Positions 35,801 through 45,526 of a stretch of 64,000 nucleotides of DNA are shown one piece after another. Source of the stretch: Chryseobacterium jejuense (GTDB lineage Bacteria; Bacteroidota; Bacteroidia; Flavobacteriales; Weeksellaceae); NCBI RefSeq assembly GCF_017877355.1, contig NZ_JAGIPR010000014.1, forward strand, positions 1-64,000. Direction: 5' to 3'. Made by a program: the position numbers and the translations under genes. Below the pieces are notes generated by a model. The model was not told the origin of the DNA, searched no databases, and was given only the letters and a program-made list of their open reading frames with translations. Position 1 is the first letter of the stretch, and the number at the start of each line of letters is the position of its first letter.

Positions 35801-38032
35801 TTATTTTTTGATAAACATTTTTGAGAATTTCTCAATCTGGATCACATAATTTCCTTTTACCAGGTTGCTTACATTTACTGTTCCGTTTTGAAGAAAGCCT
35901 TCAATGACCAGTTTTCCGGACATGTCATAGATTTTAAATCTTTCTGATCTGGTATTTGAAAGTGTTAAAATATCCTTCACCGGATTTGGATACAGTTTAA
36001 TTTCTGTGGAACCTGCCGTTTGATTTTCTGCAGTAGATAACTCGCTGGTGGTTACAGAAATATTGGCATTATTAACATCAAAGAAGATATGATTGCTTCC
36101 CTTTACCATAATTCTCCCTGAATGTGTTGCAACATTAGGAATGACTACAGCTTCTGAACCATCATTAGGCGTTCCAGCCAGTAGAGTAGCCCAGGTTTCT
36201 CCATTATCTGTAGACCAAAGGATATCTACATTGGAAGCATTGATATTATTGGCCGTTGTTCCTGCCACATCCCAGGTTACTGTTTGTGAGCTCCCACCCA
36301 CATAAGATAGGGCACTGTTCTGAGAAGTGATAAGGAAAGGTCCGGCAAGAGCATTCACTGTGATTTTAGCGTCATCAGAATTGTTTCCGGCTCCCCCTAA
36401 TCTGTTGTCTCTAACGGTAAATCTGAAATTCAGATCTCTTGAAACAGAAGATAATGCTTCAACATTGATCTCTTCTCCCATTGTTTCTGTAGCTCCTTTT
36501 AAAATAGTTTCCATTTGTGGAAAATATCTTATTGGAGAAACTGTAGGTACCCATGATCTGAATGTTGGTCCCGCGGTTTTAGTAGCTGTAGCCGCAGAAT
36601 TACTTCCTGTTTGAGAAGATGTTCCATGATCCACCTGTTCCCAGATATAGGTAAGTGAATCTCCATCAGCATCAGTTCCCGAACCTGTCAGTACAAATGC
36701 CGTGCTTTTAGGAATGGTATAATCTGCTCCGGCATTAGCTGTAGGAACGGTATTTCCTGTAGGTGTATTGACAGAACATGTTTTTGTTTTAATATTATTT
36801 GTGATCTGTTCGATACTTTGGGCATGAAAAAACGGATCTGAATGTTTTTGTACATCATAAAGCGTAATTCCCGCATAACCCATAATTGTAGATCCGGAAC
36901 CAGGTTCTACGGGTTGTAATCCTGCTTCTGTACTATTTGACCATGTGTGGTTTCCTCCAAACTGGTGTCCCATTTCATGAGCCACAAAATCAATATCAAA
37001 TGTATCCCCTGAAGGAATGCCATTAGAAGGAGAAGTGTATCCACTTCCTTTATAATTTTCAGGATAAGTAGTTCCCTGATAAACATAAGTTGACATATCA
37101 TCACTGCATAAACAACCTATGCATCCTGCATTTCCGCCGCCGCCTGTAGCACCGAATAAGTGGCCAATATCAAAATTGGCATTCCCTATTTTTGAATTCA
37201 GGTCGTTCATTAGCTCAAAATTCCACTTGTTCATTTGCCAGGATGCAGAAAAGGGATCGTTATTGGCATCTGTATAAACAATAGCATCATTATTGGGAAT
37301 CAAAACCATTCTTGCCGCAAAATCATTCTCAAAAATACCATTGACGCGTGTCAATGTATTATTCATAGCAGCCAGAGCATCAGCTTTTGTCCCCCCAAAA
37401 TAGGCTGCATATTCTCCTGTACAAGATAGTGCCAATCTGAATGTTCTTAAAACAGCATCATCAGCATTTTTGGCGGTAACTGCATTTGAGGTTCCTTTTT
37501 GGGCAGATTCCAGCACTTTGCATTCGAAATTATTCAGATCACTCTTTCTGTCAGAACGTTTATAAACAGCGTAAGTGGAAAGATCTTTGGTGTAAGGTTC
37601 AATAAAAACAGCCGATTTATCACCATAAATTTCCATGGAGGATAGACCTAATGAAGAAATACTGAAATAAACCGTTGATGCTTTATCCTCTAATCCCTGG
37701 CCGATATAGGATTTAATATCCGGATATTTAGCGGCCAATTCAGGATCAAAATTTGAATTTTCTGTTACAGTGAAACGTTCCATTTTTCCTGATGAATTGG
37801 GAAGTGAAATAATAACCGATGATTTTTCCGTTGCTCTTTTAGGCGTTCTTGCCAGCACACTTTTTAATCCATTAATGTCCAGATGAAAAATTCTTGGGTT
37901 GTTAATATTTTTCATATTCTCATGAACAGAGGATAAACCTTCTTTAGATTTTCTAGACCATAGGCGATCTGTTTGCGCGGAAGAAACGCCAGATAATATC
38001 AGCATCCCCATCATTAATAATTGTTTTTTCAT
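35801..38032 (-). CDS. Reprolysin-like (M12B-type) metalloprotease with T9SS sorting domain
   Basis: 743-aa secreted protease. Signal peptide (ends VSSAQ), a propeptide-like N-region, then the metzincin motif HEMGHQFGGNH starting at H352 (three zinc His and catalytic Glu), followed by the Met-turn region GYAG. A ~90-residue Ig-like stretch (GPTFRS..; VTWDVAGTT) precedes the T9SS type A domain (LYPNPVKD). Paralogue of the next gene upstream, which has extra FN3 and GEVED domains. Secreted through T9SS to degrade external proteins. Confidence 0.9.
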   Translation of the reverse strand: MKKQLLMMGMLILSGVSSAQTDRLWSRKSKEGLSSVHENMKNINNPRIFHLDINGLKSVLARTPKRATEKSSVIISLPNSSGKMERFTVTENSNFDPELAAKYPDIKSYIGQGLEDKASTVYFSISSLGLSSMEIYGDKSAVFIEPYTKDLSTYAVYKRSDRKSDLNNFECKVLESAQKGTSNAVTAKNADDAVLRTFRLALSCTGEYAAYFGGTKADALAAMNNTLTRVNGIFENDFAARMVLIPNNDAIVYTDANNDPFSASWQMNKWNFELMNDLNSKIGNANFDIGHLFGATGGGGNAGCIGCLCSDDMSTYVYQGTTYPENYKGSGYTSPSNGIPSGDTFDIDFVAHEMGHQFGGNHTWSNSTEAGLQPVEPGSGSTIMGYAGITLYDVQKHSDPFFHAQSIEQITNNIKTKTCSVNTPTGNTVPTANAGADYTIPKSTAFVLTGSGTDADGDSLTYIWEQVDHGTSSQTGSNSAATATKTAGPTFRSWVPTVSPIRYFPQMETILKGATETMGEEINVEALSSVSRDLNFRFTVRDNRLGGAGNNSDDAKITVNALAGPFLITSQNSALSYVGGSSQTVTWDVAGTTANNINASNVDILWSTDNGETWATLLAGTPNDGSEAVVIPNVATHSGRIMVKGSNHIFFDVNNANISVTTSELSTAENQTAGSTEIKLYPNPVKDILTLSNTRSERFKIYDMSGKLVIEGFLQNGTVNVSNLVKGNYVIQIEKFSKMFIKK

Positions 38033-38159
38033 ATTGCAGTGAATTTTTTTATATCATTCAAAACTAGTAAAAATTTTATTAAAATGTTATTTTTCTTTAG
38101 AATAATTTAAAATAGTGATTAAAGAAAATATTCAACTCCCTGAATATAAACCCATAAAA

Positions 38160-38185
38160 AAACTGCCCTATAAATAGAGCAGTTT
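38160..38185 (-). terminator. Terminator after the 976-aa metalloprotease
   Basis: Stem AAACTGC-CTAT / ATAG-GCAGTTT with one mismatch; TTTTTTTATG follows on the minus strand. 27 bp past the stop. Confidence 0.75.
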
Positions 38186-38211
38186 CACATCGTTTACAAT
38201 TTTTATGGTGA

Positions 38212-41142
38212 CTAGTTTTTAATAAATCTTTTAGAGATCTCTCCAATCTGGATCATATAAGCTCCTTTAATCAAATTGCTTACGTTCACAGATCCTCTCT
38301 GAAGTTTTCCTGAGTCAACAACTTTTCCACCCATATCAAAGATTTTGTAATCTTCGGATGTTGTATTGGAGATATGCATGATATCTTTTACCGGGTTAGG
38401 GTATAACTTAATATCTGTCATCAAATCTTTCGTATTAGAAAGTTCTCCTCTTCCTGAAGAAACAATATTTACTGAATAATCTTCAACCTGTCCGTATGTA
38501 TAAGCCTCACAAGATGAAGTAGGAATTGAGCTGTATTTCATCATCACTCTCATTCTTGTTGAACCAAGAGTTGCTGTTGATGGAATCGTAACTGATCCTG
38601 TAACCGGGCTTGTTGTAGAACCAGCTTTAGTCCAAACAAGTTCACCACTATCTGTAAAGTCTCCATCTCCGTTATAATCAATATAAACAGCATAAGCTTC
38701 ACTATACTTCGTAGAAGTCCAAACCGGAGTGATAGAAAGCGTATAAGCAGTTCCTCTTGTTACATTGGTGGAAATAGAAGTAAAGTTTTCATAACCAGCT
38801 GTTCCCGTTGAAGTATTGTTGATGGTGCCGAATTTTACATTACCGATTCTTTCATCAGCCGTATTGGATGCTGAAGCTGAACAGTAAGTAACCGTTCCTC
38901 CGCCGGCAAGTGTTGTAACATTCACTGTATTACTTGAAGAAGAAGCATTACCTGCTGCATCTTTAGCTTTCACAGAGAAGCTATAAGTAGTGGATGGAGT
39001 TAAGCTTGTTACTGTATAAGTAGTAGAAGCTGTAGAACCTATTAATGAAGCCCCCATATACACATCATACCCTGTAACCCCTATATTATCTGTAGCTCCT
39101 GACCAGGAAAGGTTTGTACTTGTAGAAGTGGTTCCTGAAGCAGCAAGGGTAGGTGCAGTAGGAGCAACCGTATCAGGTGTTCCGGATCCTGCATTTACAG
39201 AAATATTTGAATTATTTACATCAAAGAAAATGTGATTAGATCCTTTTACCATAATTCTTCCTGTAGTGGTAGAAACATTAGGAATTGTTACAGCCTGTGA
39301 ACCATCATTAGGAGTTGCAGATAGTAAAGTAGTCCATGTATTTCCACTGTCAGTAGACCAAAGAATGTCTACATTAGCAGTGTTTACACCATTGGCTGTA
39401 GTTCCTGCCACGTTCCATGTTACGGTTTGAGAACTTCCTCCGGTATAAGTTGTTGCTGAATTCTGAGATGTCACCGCAAAAGGTCCCGCAGTACTGTTTA
39501 CTGTAATTACAGCATCATCAGAATTGTTTCCTGAACCTCCTGCCTTGTTATCACGAACGGTAAATCTGAAGTTTAATGTTCTGGCTACTGAAGAAAGTGC
39601 TTCCACAGTGATCTCTGTGCCTGCAGTAGTAGTAGAACCTGCTAAAACAGATGCCATTCTTGGGAAATATCTTGTAGGAACGGTGTTTGGTGCCCATGAT
39701 CTGAAGTTAGGACCTGAAGCTTTTGTTGCGCTTGCTGCAGAACTTGCTCCGGTTTGAGAAGAAGAAGCATTATCCATCTGTTCCCAGATATAAGTTAATG
39801 AATCCCCGTCTGCATCAGTTCCGGTTCCGGTTAGTACAAATGGAGTTCCTTTTGGAATTGTATAGTCTGAACCTGCATTGGCTGTTGGAATAGAGTTTCC
39901 TGTATTTGTATTTACTGAGCAGGTTTTAGCTTTGATATTATTGGTAATTTGTTGGATACTTACAGCGTGGAAAAATGCATCAGAGTGAGGTTGAACATCC
40001 TGGCTGGTAATTCCCGCATATCCCATGATCGTTGATCCCGAGCCTGGTTCCATATTCACACCTGTGCCTTCATTTCCATGAGAAAAGGTATGATTTCCAC
40101 CGAATTGATGCCCCATTTCATGAGCCACATAATCGATGTCGAAATTGTCTCCTGATGGAATGGAATCAGCAGGGGATGTGTAACCGCTACCTTTTGAGCC
40201 GTTTGTACAGATACATCCGATACATCCTGCGTTTCCACCACCTCCGGAAGCTCCAAATAAGTGTCCGATATCATAATTAGCTTCTCCAATAACAGAAGTT
40301 AATGTACTTTGTAATTGGGAATTCCAGCTGCTCATTCCTGATGCAGCAGAATAAGGATCTGTAGAAGCATTGGTATAAATAACCGCGTCATTGTTAGCGA
40401 TAAGAACCATTCTTGCAGCAAAATCTTTTTCAAAAACACCATTTACACGGGTCATTGTAGTGTTCATTGCAGCTAACGCCTGTGCTTTTGTTCCTCCAAA
40501 ATACGCAGTATATTCTCCTGTACAGGATAATGCCAGTCTGAATGTTCTCAATTTAGCATCATCAGCATTAGGTCTGGCTGCAATGCTTGTAGATACTCCT
40601 TTTTTAGCAACATCTATTACAGTACATTCAAATTTACTAAGATCATCATTTTTGTCAGATTTTTTGTAAACAACATACGTAGAAAGATCCTTTGCATAAG
40701 GCTCAATGAATACTGCTGATTTATCACCATAAATTTCCATGGATGATAGCCCTAGTGGGGAAACACTGAAATACACAGTTGAATTTGGATCTTCAAGTCC
40801 CTGGCCTACATAAGATTTAATGTCAGGGTATTTTGCAGCTAATTCAGGAGTGAAGTTGGAATTTTCTTTTACTTTAAAATTTTCCATTCTGCCATCAGAG
40901 TTCGGGAATGAAATGATGACTTCTGATTTTTCGCCAGCTGCCAGTCTCTTTGGAGCTTTAGCTAAAGCGTTTTTCAAACCATTAATATTCAGGCTGAATA
41001 ATCTAGGATTTCTGATTCCTAATTTGTTTTCAAAGGTCTCTGAAGAGGTTTTTGAGAATTCCTGAGACCAAAGGCGGTCAGTCTGTGCGAATGAAACTCC
41101 TGTAATAAGAAGCATCCCAAGCAGGGTTAATTGTCTTTTCAT
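38212..41142 (-). CDS. Reprolysin-like metalloprotease with FN3, GEVED and T9SS domains
   Basis: 976 aa. Signal peptide (ends VSFAQ), propeptide region, metzincin motif HEMGHQFGGNH from H341, and the Ig-like region shared with the 743-aa paralogue. Additional modules: a fibronectin type III domain (about residues 652-745, PTAPTLAASGTTSTSTNLSW), a GEVED domain (about 750-890, ending YGQVEDYSVN), and the T9SS type A domain (LYPNPVKD). The added modules probably bind substrate or polysaccharide. 179 bp upstream of the shorter paralogue; local duplication with domain gain or loss. Confidence 0.9.
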   Translation of the reverse strand: MKRQLTLLGMLLITGVSFAQTDRLWSQEFSKTSSETFENKLGIRNPRLFSLNINGLKNALAKAPKRLAAGEKSEVIISFPNSDGRMENFKVKENSNFTPELAAKYPDIKSYVGQGLEDPNSTVYFSVSPLGLSSMEIYGDKSAVFIEPYAKDLSTYVVYKKSDKNDDLSKFECTVIDVAKKGVSTSIAARPNADDAKLRTFRLALSCTGEYTAYFGGTKAQALAAMNTTMTRVNGVFEKDFAARMVLIANNDAVIYTNASTDPYSAASGMSSWNSQLQSTLTSVIGEANYDIGHLFGASGGGGNAGCIGCICTNGSKGSGYTSPADSIPSGDNFDIDYVAHEMGHQFGGNHTFSHGNEGTGVNMEPGSGSTIMGYAGITSQDVQPHSDAFFHAVSIQQITNNIKAKTCSVNTNTGNSIPTANAGSDYTIPKGTPFVLTGTGTDADGDSLTYIWEQMDNASSSQTGASSAASATKASGPNFRSWAPNTVPTRYFPRMASVLAGSTTTAGTEITVEALSSVARTLNFRFTVRDNKAGGSGNNSDDAVITVNSTAGPFAVTSQNSATTYTGGSSQTVTWNVAGTTANGVNTANVDILWSTDSGNTWTTLLSATPNDGSQAVTIPNVSTTTGRIMVKGSNHIFFDVNNSNISVNAGSGTPDTVAPTAPTLAASGTTSTSTNLSWSGATDNIGVTGYDVYMGASLIGSTASTTYTVTSLTPSTTYSFSVKAKDAAGNASSSSNTVNVTTLAGGGTVTYCSASASNTADERIGNVKFGTINNTSTGTAGYENFTSISTNVTRGTAYTLSITPVWTSTKYSEAYAVYIDYNGDGDFTDSGELVWTKAGSTTSPVTGSVTIPSTATLGSTRMRVMMKYSSIPTSSCEAYTYGQVEDYSVNIVSSGRGELSNTKDLMTDIKLYPNPVKDIMHISNTTSEDYKIFDMGGKVVDSGKLQRGSVNVSNLIKGAYMIQIGEISKRFIKN

Positions 41143-41292
41143 ATTAAATATTTGTTTTTATTATGGTATATCGAAATTAATAAAAAATATATTACGAAAA
41201 ACAAAAATTTTTAAGAAAATTTTAGAATATTCATTTAATGTATTATGCAATACATTAAATATACTCAAATTAACATTGTCCCAAAATGAAAA

Positions 41293-41321
41293 AATGACAT
41301 GCGTAATTTACGCATGTCATT
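41293..41321 (-). terminator. Terminator after the DinB gene
   Basis: 14-bp perfect arms (AATGACATGCGTAA and mirror) nearly touching, T-run on the minus strand, 24 bp past the stop. Confidence 0.8.
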
Positions 41322-41345
41322 CATTATCAATTAAAATAATTTCAG

Positions 41346-41843
41346 TTACATTTTATCATCAGCAGTAGGGCCATAAAGTCCGGGAACTTTATTTCCGGTT
41401 GATCTTAAATAAACAACCAATTCACCTCTGTGATGATACAAATGATTATAAAGAAAACCTCTTACTACCTGAATTCTTGGTGAAGCAGGGAAAAGAGCAT
41501 TTCCATTCATTTCCATCTTCCATTCGTTAAAATAAGTGCTTTCATCAGAGTCTTCCAAAACCTTCTGTGCTTTAACTACATTTTCTTCAAATTTTGCTAC
41601 AATATTTTCAGCTTTGGAAATATCACCTTTGTCATACTGATATTTTCCCATGTCAAAGACATCCTGGTTAAAGGTAGGAGCGTACCAATTATAAACTTCC
41701 GCAATATGAGAAGCCAACTGGCCGGTTGTCCAGTTTTTTTCAGACGGTTTCCAGTCTAAAGCGCTGTCAGGGATTGCTTTTAAAATTTTTCTAGTGTTTT
41801 CAGCTTCGTGCAGAAATTCATCTAAAAGTGCCTGTTTAATCAT
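41346..41843 (-). CDS. DinB family protein
   Basis: 165 aa four-helix DinB/YfiT-fold protein with a probable metal site of H46 (LASHIAEVYNWY) and H134/H138 (NHLYHHRGEL). DinB-fold proteins include thiol transferases, but the reaction of this one is unknown. Lies 17 bp after the acyl-CoA dehydrogenase gene, so co-transcribed. Confidence 0.85.
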   Translation of the reverse strand: MIKQALLDEFLHEAENTRKILKAIPDSALDWKPSEKNWTTGQLASHIAEVYNWYAPTFNQDVFDMGKYQYDKGDISKAENIVAKFEENVVKAQKVLEDSDESTYFNEWKMEMNGNALFPASPRIQVVRGFLYNHLYHHRGELVVYLRSTGNKVPGLYGPTADDKM

Positions 41844-41860
41844 TTGTATGAGGGTTAAAA

Positions 41861-43000
41861 TTATTTTGTAATATCTCTTCCAATCACCAGTCTCTGGATT
41901 TCAGAAGTTCCTTCACCAATAGTACAAAGCTTAGAATCTCTGTAGAATTTCTCAGCAGGGAAGTCCTTTGTATATCCGTATCCTCCGAAGATCTGAACAG
42001 CATTGTTGGCAATTCTTACACAAGCTTCAGAAGCATATAATTTTGCCATTGCTCCTTCTTTTGTCATTTTCTGCTTAGCATTTTTCAACGTTGCAGCTCT
42101 TTGAATCAACAATTCTGCAGCATCAATTTCTGTCGCCATATCAGCAAGCATAAAATTGATTGCCTGGAATTCAGAAATTGATTTTCCAAACTGATGTCTT
42201 TCTTTAGCATATTTTAAAGCTGCTTTATAAGCTCCTCTTCCTGTTCCTAAACTTAACGCAGCGATAGAAATTCTACCACCGTCAAGAATTTTCATAGCCT
42301 GTTTGAAACCTTCACCCACTTCTCCTAAACGGTGAGAGTCTGGTACACGTACGTTATCGAAAATTAATTCTGCGGTTTCAGAAGCACGCATTCCTAATTT
42401 ATTTTCTTTTTTTCCTGAAGTAAATCCAGGCATTCCTTTTTCCAAAACGAAAGCAGTAGAGTTATTTTTAGCTCCTTTTTCACCTGTTCTGGTCATTACC
42501 ACAGCAATATCTCCTGAAATAGCGTGAGTAATAAAGTTTTTAGCCCCGCTAATGATCCACTCGTCACCATCTTTTACTGCAGTGGTAGACATACCCCCTG
42601 AATCTGAACCGGTATTGTGTTCTGTTAATCCCCAAGCTCCGATTACTTTTCCGGAAGCCAACTGAGGAAGCCATTTATTTCTCTGTTCTTCATTTCCGAA
42701 TTCATAAATATGATTTGTACAAAGAGAGTTGTGCGCTGCTACAGAAAGACCAATAGACGGATCTACCTGAGAAATTTCATCAAGGATAGTAACGTATTCA
42801 TGATAGCCTAAACCGGAACCGCCGTATTGCTCAGGAATTACGATTCCCATAAAACCCATTTCTCCCAGTTGGTGGAATAAGTCTTTTGGAAAAGTCTGGC
42901 TTTCATCCCACTCCATAATATTCGGTCGGATATTCTTCTCTGCAAATTCTCTAGCTGTCTCCGCTATCATTTTGATGTTGTCAATTGTCTCTGTATTCAT
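41861..43000 (-). CDS. Acyl-CoA dehydrogenase
   Basis: 379 aa FAD enzyme of the short/medium-chain type, introducing the trans-2,3 double bond in fatty or branched acyl-CoA. Motifs: WGLTEHNTGSDSGG (FAD/substrate loop), YGGSGLGYHEY, QIFGGYGYTKDFPAEKFYRD and the catalytic Glu E363 in IGEGTSEIQR. Normal length. Transcribed with the DinB gene. Chain preference cannot be read by eye. Confidence 0.93.
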   Translation of the reverse strand: MNTETIDNIKMIAETAREFAEKNIRPNIMEWDESQTFPKDLFHQLGEMGFMGIVIPEQYGGSGLGYHEYVTILDEISQVDPSIGLSVAAHNSLCTNHIYEFGNEEQRNKWLPQLASGKVIGAWGLTEHNTGSDSGGMSTTAVKDGDEWIISGAKNFITHAISGDIAVVMTRTGEKGAKNNSTAFVLEKGMPGFTSGKKENKLGMRASETAELIFDNVRVPDSHRLGEVGEGFKQAMKILDGGRISIAALSLGTGRGAYKAALKYAKERHQFGKSISEFQAINFMLADMATEIDAAELLIQRAATLKNAKQKMTKEGAMAKLYASEACVRIANNAVQIFGGYGYTKDFPAEKFYRDSKLCTIGEGTSEIQRLVIGRDITK

Positions 43001-43191
43001 ATTGATAATAGTTAGTTCCCAAAGATAACCAAATTGACGGAATGCTAAAAAAAATTATTACATCCATAATATTATCATAGCCAATATTTTAGTTTCCAAT
43101 TTTTTATATTGTGAGAATTAATGTATTCTTAATAAAATATTCAATCTTTTACGTATTTTATTTTACTAATTTAGCCCTCCAATTTTACAGC

Positions 43192-45078
43192 ATGAAAAAA
43201 ATTCTACTTCCTATTATTTTGATTTCTTCTTATATCTTTGCGCAGGCTCCTGCCGGATATTATAACGGTACCACCGGATTAAGCGGCTATGCCCTGAAAT
43301 CTAAGCTTCATGATATTATCTCGGAAAAGGTTGTCAGCTGGCATTATACCAATCATCTTCCGAATCTTTATAACCAAACGGATCTTGATGTCTATTATGA
43401 TTATACACCAGCTAATAACACAACTATTCTTTTAGATATTTATTCTGAAATACCGAACGGACCGGACGCTTATGAATATACAAGCAGTCAATTGGGTGGA
43501 GGTAGTGCGGAAGGTACAGGATACAACAGGGAACATATGATGCCTCAAAGTACTTTTTACAGTAACTATCCAATGTATTCAGATCTTTTCTATGTGATTC
43601 CTGCTGATGCTAAAATTAATCAGTTAAGAAGTAATTATCCTTATGGAATTTCCAGCACAGTTCCTGCTAACATTTTAGCTACCTTTACAAATACTTCTAA
43701 GATAGGAAAGAGCGCTATTCCTAACCTTCCTTATACAGGGTATGTATATGAACCTATTGACGAGTTTAAGGGTGATGTAGCAAGATCCGTATTGTATTTT
43801 GCTTTAAGATATGAAGGAAAATTAGGAACATTTAAGTATAATGCCAATGCTAATCCTGTTTCAGACACCAATCCTTTTGACGGAACCGAAGAGAGAGCGC
43901 TTGAACCAGCCTATCTTGCTATGTTAATTCAGTGGCATCAGCAAGATCCTGTTTCTCTCAGAGAAATCAATAGGAATAATGCAGTGTATGTTCTTCAGAA
44001 AAACAGAAATCCTTTTATAGATAATCCGGGATGGGTAAATGCTATCTGGAGCCAAACACCGGACGCTATTGCCCCTCAGGCGCCTTCTAATCTTACTTCT
44101 ACACAAACGAGTGCCTATTTCACAAACTTAAGCTGGACTCCAAGTGCTGATGCTGATGTTTTGGGCTATAAAGTGTATCAGAATGGTACTTTAGTGGCTT
44201 CCACAAAAGGAACATCTATCAGTATAGATCATCTTACACCTTCTACAACCTATAATTACACTGTAAAAGCATATGATAATGGATATCTCCAATCTCCTGA
44301 CAGCAACACAGTGCCTATAACAACTCTAGCTACAGATGTTTACGCTAAGGATCTTTTTATTTCAAAATATCTGGAAGGATCAACTAATGAGAACAGAGCT
44401 CTTGAGATCACTAATAAAACAGGCCATCCTGTAGATTTAAATAATTACAGACTATCTATTCAATTACAAGGACAGAATAACAGTCTTTATTTTCCTGCTC
44501 CTTTTGAAATGGAAGGAACTATTCAGAATAATGAAACATTTGTGGTATTGAACCCATCCGCTACTTTTTCATGCTTTACCAAAGACCAGGCAAAATTTGT
44601 AACTGCTGCTCCTCAGATGACGTTTTATGGATATAATTATCTTGAATTGAGATATAAATCTACTACAGTAGATGCATTGGGAGTTGTAGGGCAGAACAAT
44701 TCATCAGCTTTAAAAGATGTTTCCTTATATAGAAAGGCTACTATTAGTCAGCCTGCAAATACTTTCAATATCAGTGAATGGGATATTCATCCCGTAGATT
44801 ATTGCCAGAATCTTGGTGGAACACTATCTACTACAGAACTTATTGCATCCAAAGATAAAAAGTTAGGAATATATCCAAACCCGGTATATGATCGTCTTTT
44901 TGTAAATGGAGAAATTGAAAAGATAAAAACAGTCCAGATTATTGATTTTTCAGGAAAAGTGATCCTTACCGAGAAAGATCCGTTCAGAAACAAGAAAAAT
45001 ATTTCTGTGCAGGGAATTCCTACGGGAACATATATCTTAAGGCTGGATGATCATACTCAGCAATTTATTAAGAAATAA
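43192..45078 (+). CDS. Secreted endonuclease I with FN3, lamin-tail and T9SS domains
   Basis: 628 aa from ATG 43192 (MKKILLPIILISSYIFAQ signal peptide); an in-frame GTG 81 bp upstream would disrupt the signal. The nuclease core is EndA/NucM type: GTGYNREHMMPQSTFY with the NREHxxPQS metal-histidine motif, then LFYVIPADAKINQLRSNYP. It is followed by an FN3 domain (about residues 285-380), a lamin-tail domain (LFISKYLEGSTNENRALEI) and a T9SS type A domain (IYPNPVYD). Predicted extracellular non-specific nuclease. Monocistronic with terminator. Confidence 0.9.
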   Translation: MKKILLPIILISSYIFAQAPAGYYNGTTGLSGYALKSKLHDIISEKVVSWHYTNHLPNLYNQTDLDVYYDYTPANNTTILLDIYSEIPNGPDAYEYTSSQLGGGSAEGTGYNREHMMPQSTFYSNYPMYSDLFYVIPADAKINQLRSNYPYGISSTVPANILATFTNTSKIGKSAIPNLPYTGYVYEPIDEFKGDVARSVLYFALRYEGKLGTFKYNANANPVSDTNPFDGTEERALEPAYLAMLIQWHQQDPVSLREINRNNAVYVLQKNRNPFIDNPGWVNAIWSQTPDAIAPQAPSNLTSTQTSAYFTNLSWTPSADADVLGYKVYQNGTLVASTKGTSISIDHLTPSTTYNYTVKAYDNGYLQSPDSNTVPITTLATDVYAKDLFISKYLEGSTNENRALEITNKTGHPVDLNNYRLSIQLQGQNNSLYFPAPFEMEGTIQNNETFVVLNPSATFSCFTKDQAKFVTAAPQMTFYGYNYLELRYKSTTVDALGVVGQNNSSALKDVSLYRKATISQPANTFNISEWDIHPVDYCQNLGGTLSTTELIASKDKKLGIYPNPVYDRLFVNGEIEKIKTVQIIDFSGKVILTEKDPFRNKKNISVQGIPTGTYILRLDDHTQQFIKK

Positions 45079-45115
45079 AGAAAGAATACTTATTACTTTT
45101 TTAAATTATACCCTC

Positions 45116-45153
45116 CTGACAGGTTTTTGAAACCTGTTAGGTTTTATTTTTTT
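45116..45153 (+). terminator. Terminator of the endonuclease gene
   Basis: Stem CTGACAGGTTT / AAACCTGTTAG with one G-U pair, TTG loop, then GTTTTATTTTTTT. 37 bp past the stop. Confidence 0.85.
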
Positions 45154-45170
45154 AAGAGGTTGTAGTCTTT

Positions 45171-45203
45171 ACCCTTGACAAGGTTTCAAACCCTGTAAAG
45201 GGT
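45171..45203. repeat. Hairpin of the CCTTGACAAGG family
   Basis: ACCCTTGACA pairs with TGTAAAGGGT (9 of 10) around AGGTTTCAAACCC. It shares the TTGACAAGG core with the hairpin at 14197-14229. The adjoining 45204-45310 is GC-richer than its surroundings (AGCAGCGGTTACCCCACAGC and on), also repeat-like. No gene in 45079-45526. Confidence 0.45.
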
Positions 45204-45440
45204 AGTTTGCTAAGAATCATTAGCCCTGATAGCAGCGGTTACCCCACAGCATGCGGAGGAAAAAGACAGGAGCGAGGAGTATGAGCGGATAGCAGGAAAC
45301 AGCTCCTCGAATAAAAAAAGTATTAAAAAAGTTGAGTTAATATTCAACGCATTATGAGAGTTTTTCATTTTATTTAATCTTTTTACAATTTTCTGATTTC
45401 ATTTAAAGCCTTAAAAACCTTATGGTTACTATATAATCGA

Positions 45441-45518
45441 TATAAGCAGATTTACTAATAATTAATATCTATAAGTGTTTCTGCTTATATTTTTTATTTA
45501 TAAGTAATTATGCTTATA
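45441..45518. promoter_or_regulatory. Three 20-bp palindromic operators spaced 29 bp apart
   Basis: Sites at 45441-45460, 45470-45489 and 45499-45518 all follow TATAAG-N8-CTTATA (first site ends CTAATA, one mismatch). The third overlaps the -7 box just before the satD start, so a bound protein would block transcription. SatD itself has a C-terminal HTH and is the likely binder. Confidence 0.7.
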
Positions 45519-45522
45519 TTTG
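45515..45522 (+). promoter_or_regulatory. -7 box of satD, probably leaderless mRNA
   Basis: TATATTTG fits TAnnTTTG exactly and ends 4 bp before the ATG at 45527. With the usual distance to the start point, the transcript would begin at or beside the start codon. It overlaps the last operator palindrome. Confidence 0.65.
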
Positions 45523-45526
45523 CAGT

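Noticed and set aside
41346..43000. DinB protein and acyl-CoA dehydrogenase as a novel functional pair
   Set aside because: Close spacing shows co-transcription, but both are common families and nothing in the sequence links their chemistry.
43111..43191. N-terminal extension of the endonuclease frame from GTG 43111
   Set aside because: It would bury the signal peptide MKKILLPIILISSYIFAQ, and a -7-like TAATTTAG at 43167-43174 lies inside it; ATG 43192 is the real start.
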